Shown here one piece after another: positions 44,009 through 53,988 of a stretch of 64,000 nucleotides of DNA. Under the pieces are notes generated by a model. It was not told the DNA's origin, did not search any database, and worked only from the letters and a program-made list of their open reading frames with translations. Source of the stretch: Bacteroidia bacterium. Lineage in GTDB: Bacteria; Bacteroidota; Bacteroidia; Bacteroidales; Prolixibacteraceae. The stretch's first letter is position 1. The number at the start of each line of letters is the position of its first letter. The position numbers and the translations under genes are program-made. Location of the stretch: positions 1-64,000 of the forward strand of contig JANYKW010000174.1 in the NCBI GenBank assembly GCA_025358025.1, given 5' to 3'.

Positions 44009-46591
44009 GTGAAAAAAACAAACAAAATAGTCGGCTATCTATTTGCGCAGGGGAAAAATATTTCCATGGAACATCGGTTGTTTTTGTCATTAATCTTTGT
44101 TGGGCTGGTGATTAGCATGATTGGATTGTTTATGACAATTATTTTATCTTTGCCTCTGATCACTGTATTTTTCTGTCTTATATTGTCCTGCTTTCTATTG
44201 GTGATATACTATTTTGCCAGGTTTAGAGGAATTTTTAAACCCTTTATCCTGCCGATCATATTATTTACCTATATTTTTGTTTTTTCAATTTGGCTCTTCG
44301 CAGGAGGTATGAAGGGTCCCAATATATTGTCCGCAACGCTGGTCCTGATTTTCGCTTTGTTAATCGTACCGGTAAAAAACAGACCATATATTTTCTATTT
44401 GTATATAGCCTGTGTCATCCTGGTTTATCTGCTCCAGTTCTTCAAACCCGAAATCATCATTGATTATCCTACTGAAACATCCAGGTGGATTGACAGTTTT
44501 ATAACGACCCTGTGTTGCTCCTTTTGTATTTATCTGATCATTAATTTCATACATAAGAATTATACCATTGAAAGACTTCGGGCCGAAAAAAATGAAACAT
44601 ACAATGTGATCACAAATCAGTTGAAAGACTGGGTTAGCTTAACCGATATGGATGGAAATTTTGTATCTGCCAATCCTGCCTTATCAGGAATGACGGGTTA
44701 TAGCGAAACAGAACTATTAAAAATGTCGGTATCCAATATAGAATCCAAATCGCAATCGCAACTTCAGGGACTTGTACCCGAAAACAAAGCAAACAAGATT
44801 GGAATACCTTATCTGATCAGAATAAGATGCAAAGACGAAACTGAATTTGTTGCTGAGATAGTTACCAACAGGATTACAATCAGCGGCCAGGATTTTTTAC
44901 TTAGTACAGGAAAAGACATTACAAAACGCAAGCAGGAGGAATTGGAACGTCAGGTAATATATGAAATTTCGCAAAGCGTTACCATAACCTACGACCTCAA
45001 TGAATTATTGAAGTTCATACATCATTCGCTCAGGAAAGTGCTTTTTGCCGATAATTGTTTTGTAGCACTGCACGATAAAAACACCGGACTTTTTAGCTTT
45101 CCGTATTATGCCGATCAGTTTGATACAACACCCGAACCTATTGAAATGCCCAAAAGTTGTACCGCTTATGTTTTTAGAACTGGTAATCCTTTACTTATTA
45201 CACCGGCATTACTTCATCAACTCATAGAACAAAACGAAGTTGAGTTGGTAGGTTCGCCTTCTCCTTCATGGATTGGTGTGCCATTAAAAACACCCAACGG
45301 AACAATTGGCGTTTGGGTGCTTCAAAACTACGAAAAGGAAAATGTATATTCAGAATACGATATTCAATTTCTCGATTCAGTAGGAAGCCAGATAGCCATG
45401 GCTATTGAGCGGAGGCAAGCAGAAATAGAAATTAAACAACAAAACGAAGATCTTTTAAAACTCAATGCCACCAAAGACAAATTTTTCTCCATCATTGCCC
45501 ATGACCTGCGCACTCCTTTTAATGGATTCCTTGGCTTAACCAAATTGATGGTTGAAGACTTGCCTGATTTGTCAACGGAAAAGATTCATGAGTTTGCAGT
45601 GAGTCTGCAAAGATCGGCTACCAACCTATACCGCCTGCTCACCAACTTATTGCAGTGGGCACAAATTCAACAAGGTGCAATCCCTTTTAATCCTGAAGTA
45701 ATTCAATTGGATTTAGTTGTCGCTGAAAGTATAGCCATGATTCAGGAGTCGGCCAAAAACAAAGACATTGAGCTGCATAATGATATTTCTGCCGGGTTGG
45801 TGGCTTTTGCCGACAGGAACATGCTTCAAACCGTCATCCGCAACCTCGTATCGAATTCGGTTAAGTTCACTGGCAAAGGAGGGAAAGTTTATATATCGGC
45901 CAGAATCAACAGCGACAACCGGGCCGAACTATCAATTAAGGATTTGGGTATCGGAATGAGCCCTGAAATGGTTAATAACTTATTCAGGATTGATGTAAAA
46001 ACCAGCCGGAGAGGGACCGAAGGCGAACCCAGCACCGGATTGGGTTTGCTGCTCTGCAAAGAATTTGTTGAAAAACAGGGCGGTAGTATTTGTGTTGAAA
46101 GTAAAGCAGGAATTGGAAGTACGTTTTACTTCACGCTTCCAAACGACCCTGTTCCTACAGAGAAGCTAGTAGTTGAAAATGATAAAACATTTGATAGTCA
46201 GGATAATAAAATTTCTCCCGAATTTCAGGGACTAAAAATTCTCCTGGCCGAAGATGATGAAACATCAGAAATGCTAATTTCCATAGCAGTGAAAATGTTT
46301 ACAAAAGAAATTATAATAGCCGGAACCGGAGTTGAGGCTGTTGACGCCTGTCGTAGCCACCCTGATATTGATTTGGTGCTGATGGATTTGAAGATGCCAG
46401 AAATGAGCGGCTATGAAGCAATCCGGCAAATTCGACAATTCAATGGGGAAGTTATAATCATTGCACAGACTGCCTTCGGACTCTCAGGCGACCGAGATAG
46501 GGCTATTGAAGCAGGTTGTAACGATTATTTGACGAAACCTGTCAGAAAAGATGAATTGGTGGGGTTGATACAGAAGTATTTCAGGAAATAA
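44009..46591 (+). CDS. Membrane hybrid histidine kinase (TM-PAS-GAF-HisKA-HATPase-REC)
   Basis: An 860-residue kinase. About six membrane helices (25-185) form an unclassified sensor region, followed by PAS (about 205-310), GAF (about 325-470), a dimerisation domain with His498 (SIIAHDLRTP), an ATPase domain (NSVKF, DLGIGMS, GLGLLLCKEF) and a receiver with Asp793 (VLMDLKMP). The GTG start at 44009 is 22 bp after the fusion gene's stop. As the first kinase downstream it is a natural partner for the kinase-less PAS array of the fusion protein; that partnership is inferred. Confidence 0.9.
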   Translation: MKKTNKIVGYLFAQGKNISMEHRLFLSLIFVGLVISMIGLFMTIILSLPLITVFFCLILSCFLLVIYYFARFRGIFKPFILPIILFTYIFVFSIWLFAGGMKGPNILSATLVLIFALLIVPVKNRPYIFYLYIACVILVYLLQFFKPEIIIDYPTETSRWIDSFITTLCCSFCIYLIINFIHKNYTIERLRAEKNETYNVITNQLKDWVSLTDMDGNFVSANPALSGMTGYSETELLKMSVSNIESKSQSQLQGLVPENKANKIGIPYLIRIRCKDETEFVAEIVTNRITISGQDFLLSTGKDITKRKQEELERQVIYEISQSVTITYDLNELLKFIHHSLRKVLFADNCFVALHDKNTGLFSFPYYADQFDTTPEPIEMPKSCTAYVFRTGNPLLITPALLHQLIEQNEVELVGSPSPSWIGVPLKTPNGTIGVWVLQNYEKENVYSEYDIQFLDSVGSQIAMAIERRQAEIEIKQQNEDLLKLNATKDKFFSIIAHDLRTPFNGFLGLTKLMVEDLPDLSTEKIHEFAVSLQRSATNLYRLLTNLLQWAQIQQGAIPFNPEVIQLDLVVAESIAMIQESAKNKDIELHNDISAGLVAFADRNMLQTVIRNLVSNSVKFTGKGGKVYISARINSDNRAELSIKDLGIGMSPEMVNNLFRIDVKTSRRGTEGEPSTGLGLLLCKEFVEKQGGSICVESKAGIGSTFYFTLPNDPVPTEKLVVENDKTFDSQDNKISPEFQGLKILLAEDDETSEMLISIAVKMFTKEIIIAGTGVEAVDACRSHPDIDLVLMDLKMPEMSGYEAIRQIRQFNGEVIIIAQTAFGLSGDRDRAIEAGCNDYLTKPVRKDELVGLIQKYFRK

Positions 46592-46592
46592 A

Positions 46593-49088
46593 ATGCAAAT
46601 CATGGAAAATGAGCTGACTAAAGTATTATTTGTCGATGATGAAGAGATGGATCTGTTTAATTTCGAAAAGCTTTTTCACGACGATTTTGAAGTTTATACA
46701 GCAATTTCTGCCGCCAAAGGAATGGAAATTCTGACCACAACCGACATTCAGATCATTGTATCAGACCAGCGAATGCCCGAGAAAAGCGGTATAGAGTTTT
46801 TTGCCGAAGTTGCTCAACTTTATCCCGATACCATTCGAATAATTCTTACGGCATACAGCGAAGTCTCGGTTATCATCGATGCAATCAACCGGGGGCAGGT
46901 TTATCAGTACATTACGAAGCCTTTCGAAGTCCGGAATGTTAAAAATATTTTGTACAAAGCTACCCAACACTGGCGAGTTAAAAGAGAAAACGAGGCATTG
47001 CTGGTTCAATTACGTAGAAAAAATGAAGAATATGAAGTCATCAATGAAGAATTGCGACGAACGAATGAAGAACTTTATGCCGGGAACCATCGAATAGCAG
47101 ATTTAGCTGAGCGGCTGATTCTGTCGCAGGAAGCAAGTGGCGCCGGCACCTGGGACTGGGATATCCGAAACAAAATTTTTTACTGGTCTGAAGAATTTTT
47201 AAAACTTTTCGGCATGGGGCCCGGCACTGTTCCCGGTTTTGAATCATGGACCAAAAGCTTGCACCCCGAGGATTTGGAACTCGCCTCTAAAAGGATACAG
47301 GATGCCATAGATGAAAAAACAGATTTGTTGCAGTTCTACAGAATAGTTTTATCTGACGGGAACCTGCGTTGGATCAGGGCGACAGGAAAGGTGACCTACC
47401 AAAACGATATTCCCATCCGGATGATTGGTTTATGCATCGATGTTACCGAACAAAAACATACGGAGGAAAAACTAAGCAGAAGCGAAAGCGAATTAAAACG
47501 AGCTCAGCAAATTACCCATATAGGCAGTTGGTATCTGGATCTGGCTACAAATGAGGTTGCATGGACGGAAGAATTGTACAAAATGTATGGTTTTGATCCG
47601 ACACTTCCTCCACCCCCCTATACCGAGCATCAAAAGTTGTTTACCCCCGCAAGTTGGGAACTTCTCTCTTCGTCATTGGCAAACACCATCGATTCAGGAA
47701 TTCCTTATGAAATCGAATTAGAAACGGTAAAGGACAACGGCAGCAATGGCTGGATGTGGGCGAGGGGCGAGCCAGTGAAAGATCCGGATGGCAAAACTAC
47801 CGGACTTTGGGGCGCTGCGCAGGATATCAGCGGGCGCAAACGGGCAGAGGAAATGATTCGGGGAAAAGATATCCAGTTCAGAAAGCTTTCTGCAAACGTG
47901 TCCGACCTGATTTTTCAATTTACGAGGAAACCGGACGGTACCTATTACGTTCCTATTGCTTCCGAAGGGATCAGAAATATTTTTGGATGTAGTCCTGAAG
48001 ATGTACTGAACGACTTTGCACCGATTAGCAGGGTAATTTACCCCGACGATGCAGCCAGGGTAATCAGCGATATCGAATACTCAGCCGAACATTTGACCTA
48101 CTTTACCTGTGAGTTTAGAGTACAAATCCCCGGCAAGGAAGTCCAGTGGATTTATTCCAAATCAACACCGGAAAAATTAGCTGATGGCAGTATAACCTGG
48201 TATGGCTTTAATTCTGATATCACCCAGCGAAAGCTGGCAGAAGATTCACTGGAGAAAAGCAGGGTGGATATACAGAAAGCACTCGAGGTATCGAACCGAT
48301 CACGGCAGTCGCTGCTGAGTGTGCTCGAAGACCAGGGACGATCGCAAAAGGAGATAATCAAACTTAATGCAGAACTGGAACATCGGGTAAAACAGAGAAC
48401 GGCCCAGCTCGAAGCGGTAAACAAAGAACTGGAAGCATTTTCATATTCCGTTTCGCACGATTTACGGGCGCCTTTGAGGCATATCAGCGGGTTCTCAGAT
48501 ATACTGTCGAAGGATGTTAATAATCAACTATCCGAAAAATCGAAATTTTACCTTGATATTATAAGTAGTTCAGCCATAAAAATGGGAATCCTGATTGATG
48601 ATTTGCTGAGTTTCTCGAGAACAGGTCGTGCCGAAATGGAAAAATCAGATTTCAATATGAACCAGGTGGTTGAAGAGGTTGTGTCGCAGATAAAAATTTC
48701 AAATCCCAATCGGAAAATTAACTGGAATATTGCTAACTTGCCGAGAATCTCCGGCGATTGCAATCTGTTGCGTTTGGTGTGGGTAAATCTGATCGAAAAT
48801 GCAGTAAAATATACCAAAACACGGGAACAAGCTGAAATACATATTAGCTGCATCAGCGAAAAGGAAGAATTTATTTTCAGTATTCGCGACAATGGAGTAG
48901 GTTTCGATATGAAGTATGCCGGTAAGTTGTATGGTGTATTTCAACGCTTGCATTCATCGGCCGAGTTTGAAGGTACCGGTATTGGCCTGGCCAATGTTCG
49001 GCGGATCATACTCCGGCACGGAGGCCGAACATGGGCCGAAGCCGAATTGGAAAAGGGATCTACATTTTATTTTACGTTACCGCAATAA
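46593..49088 (+). CDS. REC-PAS-PAS-PAS histidine kinase
   Basis: An 831-residue cytoplasmic protein with an N-terminal receiver (Asp58 in SDQRMPEKSG, about 10-125), a coiled coil, three PAS domains (about 175-290, 300-415, 420-555), a second coiled coil and a phytochrome-type kinase core with His622 (VSHDLRAPLRH) and an ATPase domain (RDNGVGFDM, GTGIGLANVRRI). It starts one base after the preceding stop, so translation is coupled. It can accept a phosphoryl group at its receiver and emit from its own kinase, suiting a middle position in a relay. No membrane helix or DNA-binding domain. Confidence 0.9.
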   Translation: MQIMENELTKVLFVDDEEMDLFNFEKLFHDDFEVYTAISAAKGMEILTTTDIQIIVSDQRMPEKSGIEFFAEVAQLYPDTIRIILTAYSEVSVIIDAINRGQVYQYITKPFEVRNVKNILYKATQHWRVKRENEALLVQLRRKNEEYEVINEELRRTNEELYAGNHRIADLAERLILSQEASGAGTWDWDIRNKIFYWSEEFLKLFGMGPGTVPGFESWTKSLHPEDLELASKRIQDAIDEKTDLLQFYRIVLSDGNLRWIRATGKVTYQNDIPIRMIGLCIDVTEQKHTEEKLSRSESELKRAQQITHIGSWYLDLATNEVAWTEELYKMYGFDPTLPPPPYTEHQKLFTPASWELLSSSLANTIDSGIPYEIELETVKDNGSNGWMWARGEPVKDPDGKTTGLWGAAQDISGRKRAEEMIRGKDIQFRKLSANVSDLIFQFTRKPDGTYYVPIASEGIRNIFGCSPEDVLNDFAPISRVIYPDDAARVISDIEYSAEHLTYFTCEFRVQIPGKEVQWIYSKSTPEKLADGSITWYGFNSDITQRKLAEDSLEKSRVDIQKALEVSNRSRQSLLSVLEDQGRSQKEIIKLNAELEHRVKQRTAQLEAVNKELEAFSYSVSHDLRAPLRHISGFSDILSKDVNNQLSEKSKFYLDIISSSAIKMGILIDDLLSFSRTGRAEMEKSDFNMNQVVEEVVSQIKISNPNRKINWNIANLPRISGDCNLLRLVWVNLIENAVKYTKTREQAEIHISCISEKEEFIFSIRDNGVGFDMKYAGKLYGVFQRLHSSAEFEGTGIGLANVRRIILRHGGRTWAEAELEKGSTFYFTLPQ

Positions 49089-49094
49089 AAAACC

Positions 49095-49541
49095 ATGAAC
49101 GATCTGAAAACAATTCTACTTGCTGAAGACAATCTGAATGATGTCGAATTAACGCTTGCAGCGCTGGCTGAACAGAACCTTGCCAACAGGGTGCTTGTTG
49201 TTCACGACGGTGTGGAAGTAGTTGAATATTTGCGTTGCCAAGGGATTTTCAGTATGCGAAAAAAGGGAAATCCAGCCGTAATCCTGCTGGATATCAAAAT
49301 GCCCCGAATGGATGGCATTGACGTGCTGCAGGTTATTAGAAACGATCAGTCACTGAAAATGATTCCGGTGGTGATGCTCACTTCCTCGCGCGAAGAACCA
49401 GACCTGTTGAAGTGTTATGAACTTGGGGTGAATGCTTATGTAGTTAAACCGGTTGATTTCAAAGATTTCTTTGAAGCAGTTAAACAATTGGGAGTATTCT
49501 GGGCCATGATCAATGAACTACCACCCGAAGAAAATTATTAA
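49095..49541 (+). CDS. Single-domain response regulator (Rcp1-like)
   Basis: A 148-residue receiver with the acidic pair in LLAEDNLNDVE, phospho-acceptor Asp66 (LLDIKMPRMDG), Thr/Ser in MLTSSREE and Lys in VVKPVDF. The extended form matches Rcp1-type regulators that serve phytochrome-like kinases such as the one encoded 6 bp upstream. It has no output domain. Confidence 0.92.
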   Translation: MNDLKTILLAEDNLNDVELTLAALAEQNLANRVLVVHDGVEVVEYLRCQGIFSMRKKGNPAVILLDIKMPRMDGIDVLQVIRNDQSLKMIPVVMLTSSREEPDLLKCYELGVNAYVVKPVDFKDFFEAVKQLGVFWAMINELPPEENY

Positions 49542-50108
49542 ATGGAAACCAAAATTAGTTCAGGAACAATACTTAATGTATTATCACTCGAAGATTCGAT
49601 CCCGGATTTCGAGATGATTTGTCACCAGTTGACTGAAGCGGGTTATCAATTGAATATAACCCATGTTGAAAAGGAAAGTGATTTCACTGCATCAATTCGT
49701 AAAAATGAATACGACATTATTTTAGCAGATTTCAATCTGCCCGGATTCGATGCTTTCGGAGCATTGCACTTATGCAACGAGATATGTCCAATCACTCCGT
49801 TTATATGCGTCTCCGGTTCAATCGGCGAAGAAATAGCAATCGATCTTTTAAAACTGGGCGCTGTAGATTATGTAATTAAAGACAGGCCTGAAAGGCTTCC
49901 TTTTGCCGTAAAGCGGGCTTTGGAGGAGGCTAAAGATAAAATGATCCGCAAGAAGGCAGAGGAAGCATTGGCAGCCAAAATGAGAGAATTGGAACGGTTT
50001 CACAAACTTACGGTGGGACGTGAACTGGCGATGGTAGAATTAAAAAGGGAGGTAAATGAATTACTGAAAAAATCAGGTCTTGAAGAAAAGTACATCATTG
50101 TTGGATAG
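49542..50108 (+). CDS. Receiver with C-terminal coiled-coil tail
   Basis: A 188-residue protein: receiver with Asp63 (ILADFNLPGFDA) and an IKDRPERLPFAVKRAL ending, then a helical tail (about 140-188) containing FHKLTVGRELAMVELKREV and NELL. The tail resembles the last 50 residues of the 1588-residue fusion protein, implying a shared docking or dimer surface. It starts immediately after the previous stop. No enzymatic or DNA-binding output. Confidence 0.87.
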   Translation: METKISSGTILNVLSLEDSIPDFEMICHQLTEAGYQLNITHVEKESDFTASIRKNEYDIILADFNLPGFDAFGALHLCNEICPITPFICVSGSIGEEIAIDLLKLGAVDYVIKDRPERLPFAVKRALEEAKDKMIRKKAEEALAAKMRELERFHKLTVGRELAMVELKREVNELLKKSGLEEKYIIVG

Positions 50109-50157
50109 TGATTTGATTGCGGTTTAAATTTATACACCACTATAAAAGAAACCAGGA

Positions 50158-50973
50158 GTGAAAAACAGCTATATGATTGACTTATTGAAGAAACAACATG
50201 GTATTGATGTTTCGATGTATGACGAAAACTTCCTGGACAGGACAATCATGCAAGGTGCTGAAAAAGCAGGGTGCTGTACTTCCGAAGAGTACAGCCATAT
50301 CCTTGCTGACAGTAAAACTGAGATACGGCTTTTTGTAGATTCTTTTCAAATCAGCTATAGTGCGTTCTTCCGTAACCCGATTACTTTTGCCGTTTTGGAG
50401 CGCATTATATTACCGGAGATTATTTTCAGCAAGAGAAATAAAAAGAGCAAGGAAATAAGAATATGGTCGGCGGCATGTGCAGGTGGTCAGGAAACCTACA
50501 GTATCGCCATGTTACTGGAGGGATTAAATAATGACAGAGAAAAAACTGAATACCGTATTTTTGGAACCGACCAGGATGAAGCACAGATTAAAATGGCGCG
50601 ATTGGGCGAATATGACACTGCTTCTATTGGAAATGTCACGAATAAGCTGGTTAAGCAATGGTTCATTCAGCGAGGCAATACTTATGCAGTAATCCCGGAA
50701 CTGAAAAAAAATATTGGGTTTTCGGTCTTTGATCTTTTCAGCGAACAGTATAGCAGTCCGCCGGACAGTATTTTTGGAGGTTTTGACATCATTATTTGTG
50801 CTAATCTATTGTTCTACTACAATACTGATTTTCGCAAGATAATTATTGACAAAATCAGGGGGTCATTGGCAGAAAACGGTTTGGTAATAACCGGTGAAGC
50901 CGAAAGGGATATCCTGATAAATAATAAGTTTAAGGAAGCTTATCCACATTCGGGAATATTTAAAAAGCAGTAA
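50158..50973 (+). CDS. CheR-type methyltransferase
   Basis: A 271-residue SAM-dependent methyltransferase of the CheR family. The N-terminal helical domain (about 1-75) and the SAM-binding motif WSAACAGGQETYSIAMLL (about 103-120) are typical, as is the later DIIICANLLFYYN. CheR adds methyl groups to glutamates of chemoreceptors, yet no receptor, CheA or CheW is encoded here. The next gene encodes a kinase with a chemoreceptor-like 4-helix-bundle sensor and HAMP domain, the only plausible local target. Start is GTG 50158 (ATG 50173 is possible). Confidence 0.87.
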   Translation: MKNSYMIDLLKKQHGIDVSMYDENFLDRTIMQGAEKAGCCTSEEYSHILADSKTEIRLFVDSFQISYSAFFRNPITFAVLERIILPEIIFSKRNKKSKEIRIWSAACAGGQETYSIAMLLEGLNNDREKTEYRIFGTDQDEAQIKMARLGEYDTASIGNVTNKLVKQWFIQRGNTYAVIPELKKNIGFSVFDLFSEQYSSPPDSIFGGFDIIICANLLFYYNTDFRKIIIDKIRGSLAENGLVITGEAERDILINNKFKEAYPHSGIFKKQ

Positions 50974-51021
50974 AACACTGTTCTAGCCCCTTTTTTATCG
51001 GGTTGGGGTAAAAAAATAAAC

Positions 51022-53988
51022 ATGAAAAATTTTAAAATCGGTACACTCCTTATACTTGGCTTTTCCTCCCTGCTGCTGTTTGTGGTGGTGCTAGGTGTGA
51101 TCTCCTATCAGCAGACCGACAAAATCCACCTGCAAGCCGAAACCATGTATGAACACCCGCTAAAGGTACGACGGGCAATTGGTTCATTTAAAGCAGATAT
51201 TCTTGAAATTCGGGCCAATATGAAAGACATGTTTCTTTCATATGATGAAATGGATATTGCCCTTGACCTCAACCAGATCGAGATCAGAAAAGCCGATGCA
51301 TTTGAGCAGATTGATATATTCTATAGCTCGTACCTTGGACCTCGTACCGATATCGATTCTGTAAAGCAAGCCTTTATAATCTATGACTCCTCACGCCAGG
51401 AAACCGTTCATCTTCTTCGTGATGGGAAAAAGGAGGAAGCACTCTCCCGCGCAAGAAATAACGGTACTGGCAGTAAACAGTTTGGATTGGTGCTTGCAGC
51501 ACTTCAAAAAATCGACGATTTTGCCTTGAGTAAAGGTGATGAATTGTTTTCGACATCCGCAGAAATAAACAACTCGTTAAACAACCAGTTATTATTTCTG
51601 GTCGTCTTCATTTTTTTGGTTTCACTCATTATCAGTAATTTTTTGTTGCGGGCTGTGCGCAAGCCGATCGACGAGCTCGCCCTCGTAGCCAAACGCTTTC
51701 ACGAAGGCGATATGGATGCACGGAGTTCGAATACCTCAAAAAATGAGCTCGGTCTACTGGCTGCATCATTCAATACCCTGGTAGAAAATATACAGTTAAA
51801 AACTGATCTGGACGAAAAATTCGCAAGCCTGGCATCTTTGATGATGAGCGAATACGATATAAAAACGTTTTTTCAAGCAACGATCAATGCAATTGCCACG
51901 CATACCGGTTCGCAAATGGCAGCTATTTATCTGCTGAGCGACGATAAAAAAACTTTCAATCATTTCGAATCAATCGGTGTCGGTGGAAATGCCCGGCTAT
52001 CGTTTGCCGCCGACCATTTCGAGGGTGAATTTGGTACAGTTCTTTCAAATAGAAAGGTGCATCACCTAAAAGCGATTCCCGAAGATACCCGCTTTATTTT
52101 TCAGACGGTAAGCGGCAATTTTATCCCGCGTGAAATCATTACACTGCCAATTATTGCTGATAACGAAGTGGTTGCGATTATTTCGCTGGCAAGTGTTTGT
52201 GAGTTCAGTGAGAAATCCATCCTGTTAATCGACCGGATTTTGGTTACGCTCTGTACCCGGGTCGAAGGAATTCTGGCTTACCACAAGATGAAAGAATTTT
52301 CGGTAGCACTCGAATCCCAAAACCGCGAATTGGATGCGCAACAAAGGGAGCTGGCCGCCCAGTCGGCAGAACTGACAGAACAGAACAGGGAGCTTGAAGT
52401 TCAGAAGAATCAGCTAAGTGAGGCAAACAAGCTTAAAACAAGTTTTTTGTCGAATATGAGTCACGAATTGCGCACCCCGCTAAATTCCGTGATAGCGCTG
52501 TCGGGCGTGCTGAGCCGACGGCTCGACAAACAAATACCCGAAGAAGAGCATAGTTATCTTGAAGTGATAGAACGAAACGGGAAACACCTGTTATCCCTGA
52601 TAAATGACGTACTCGATATCTCAAGAATCGAATCGGGGCAGGAGGAAATTGAGGTAACACAATTTAATATAATCGATGCTATAAACGAGATAGCCAGCAT
52701 GATACGGCCTCAGGCGGGTGAGAAGGATCTGCTGATGGACGTCACTTCCGGCGATAACCAAACCTGTATTGCAACTGATGCCTACAAGTTCGGGCACATT
52801 CTCCAAAACCTTATCGGCAATGCGGTTAAGTTTACTGAGAAGGGTAGTGTTATTATTTCGGTCAAAAAACTGGACGGGAAAGTTGCCATTGCGGTTGCCG
52901 ATACAGGAATTGGCATCAGTGAGGAGCATTTACCCTATATTTTTGATGAATTCAGGCAGGCCGATTCAGGTGTATCGCGGAGATTTGGCGGAACCGGTCT
53001 CGGTTTAGCTATTGCAAAAAAATATGCAAATTTTTTAGGCGGAAATATTTCCGTTCAAAGTATCAAGGGGAAAGGATCCGAATTTACGCTTACTCTCCCT
53101 TTGCAATATGCTGAAGAAAATCGGGTAACTGAAGAGCGCCAGATGATTGATGAATATGCTGCAACCTTCAGGAAACCTTCGTTTTCGACAGCTCCGGGTG
53201 CGACGAAAATGGTCATGCTTGTCGAAGACAGTGAACCGGCAATCATACAATTGAAAGATTTTTTAGATGAAAGCGGATACAACGTGATTGTTGCAAGAAA
53301 CGGCGCGGATGCCATGGAATTATTCAACAAGATTATTCCGGATGCCATCATTTTGGACTTGATGATGCCCGGAATTGACGGCTTTCAGGTGCTCAGAGCC
53401 ATCCGTAATGCAGAAATTACGGCACATATTCCTGTATTGATTCTAACAGCCAAACATATTACAAAAGATGATTTGACATTTTTAAAGCGAAACAATGTTC
53501 ATCAGCTCATTCAAAAAGGAGATGTAAGACGCGACGAACTGGTTAAAGCAGTTGAGAAAATGGTATGGGGTGAAACAGCAGAGACGAAGAGGCCGGTAAA
53601 AAAGATGCAAACCTTAAACGGTAAACCAAGAGTGCTTGTGGTTGAAGATAACCCGGATAATATGATTACGGTCAAGGCTGTACTGGAAAGAGACTATGAG
53701 GTACTCGAAGCTGTTAACGGTAAGGCAGGTGTTGAGATGGCCGGGAAACATATGCCAAATTTGATATTAATGGACATATCGCTACCTGAAATGGATGGAA
53801 TTGAAGCGTTTAAAATAATCAGGAACGATGGCCGCCTGGAACATATTCCGGTAATAGCGCTAACAGCGAGTGCACTAACTGAAAACCGTGAAGTAATACT
53901 GGCTCATGGGTTTGACGCATATGTTGCAAAACCCATTGACGAAAAAATATTTTTCAAAACCATCAATGAAATACTTTATGGAGAGTAG
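51022..53988 (+). CDS. 4HB-HAMP-GAF hybrid histidine kinase with two receivers
   Basis: A 988-residue membrane kinase. Order: helix 1 (about 8-30), periplasmic four-helix-bundle sensor of chemoreceptor type (about 31-185), helix 2 (about 188-210), HAMP (about 210-262), GAF (about 275-420), a long Gln/Glu-rich coiled coil (about 425-470), kinase core with His481 (MSHELRTPLNS) and ATPase domain (DTGIGISEEHL, GTGLGLAIAK), receiver 1 (Asp779) and receiver 2 (Asp918). It lies 48 bp after the CheR gene, whose product may modify it. The gene overlaps the next start by 11 bp. Confidence 0.9.
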   Translation: MKNFKIGTLLILGFSSLLLFVVVLGVISYQQTDKIHLQAETMYEHPLKVRRAIGSFKADILEIRANMKDMFLSYDEMDIALDLNQIEIRKADAFEQIDIFYSSYLGPRTDIDSVKQAFIIYDSSRQETVHLLRDGKKEEALSRARNNGTGSKQFGLVLAALQKIDDFALSKGDELFSTSAEINNSLNNQLLFLVVFIFLVSLIISNFLLRAVRKPIDELALVAKRFHEGDMDARSSNTSKNELGLLAASFNTLVENIQLKTDLDEKFASLASLMMSEYDIKTFFQATINAIATHTGSQMAAIYLLSDDKKTFNHFESIGVGGNARLSFAADHFEGEFGTVLSNRKVHHLKAIPEDTRFIFQTVSGNFIPREIITLPIIADNEVVAIISLASVCEFSEKSILLIDRILVTLCTRVEGILAYHKMKEFSVALESQNRELDAQQRELAAQSAELTEQNRELEVQKNQLSEANKLKTSFLSNMSHELRTPLNSVIALSGVLSRRLDKQIPEEEHSYLEVIERNGKHLLSLINDVLDISRIESGQEEIEVTQFNIIDAINEIASMIRPQAGEKDLLMDVTSGDNQTCIATDAYKFGHILQNLIGNAVKFTEKGSVIISVKKLDGKVAIAVADTGIGISEEHLPYIFDEFRQADSGVSRRFGGTGLGLAIAKKYANFLGGNISVQSIKGKGSEFTLTLPLQYAEENRVTEERQMIDEYAATFRKPSFSTAPGATKMVMLVEDSEPAIIQLKDFLDESGYNVIVARNGADAMELFNKIIPDAIILDLMMPGIDGFQVLRAIRNAEITAHIPVLILTAKHITKDDLTFLKRNNVHQLIQKGDVRRDELVKAVEKMVWGETAETKRPVKKMQTLNGKPRVLVVEDNPDNMITVKAVLERDYEVLEAVNGKAGVEMAGKHMPNLILMDISLPEMDGIEAFKIIRNDGRLEHIPVIALTASALTENREVILAHGFDAYVAKPIDEKIFFKTINEILYGE

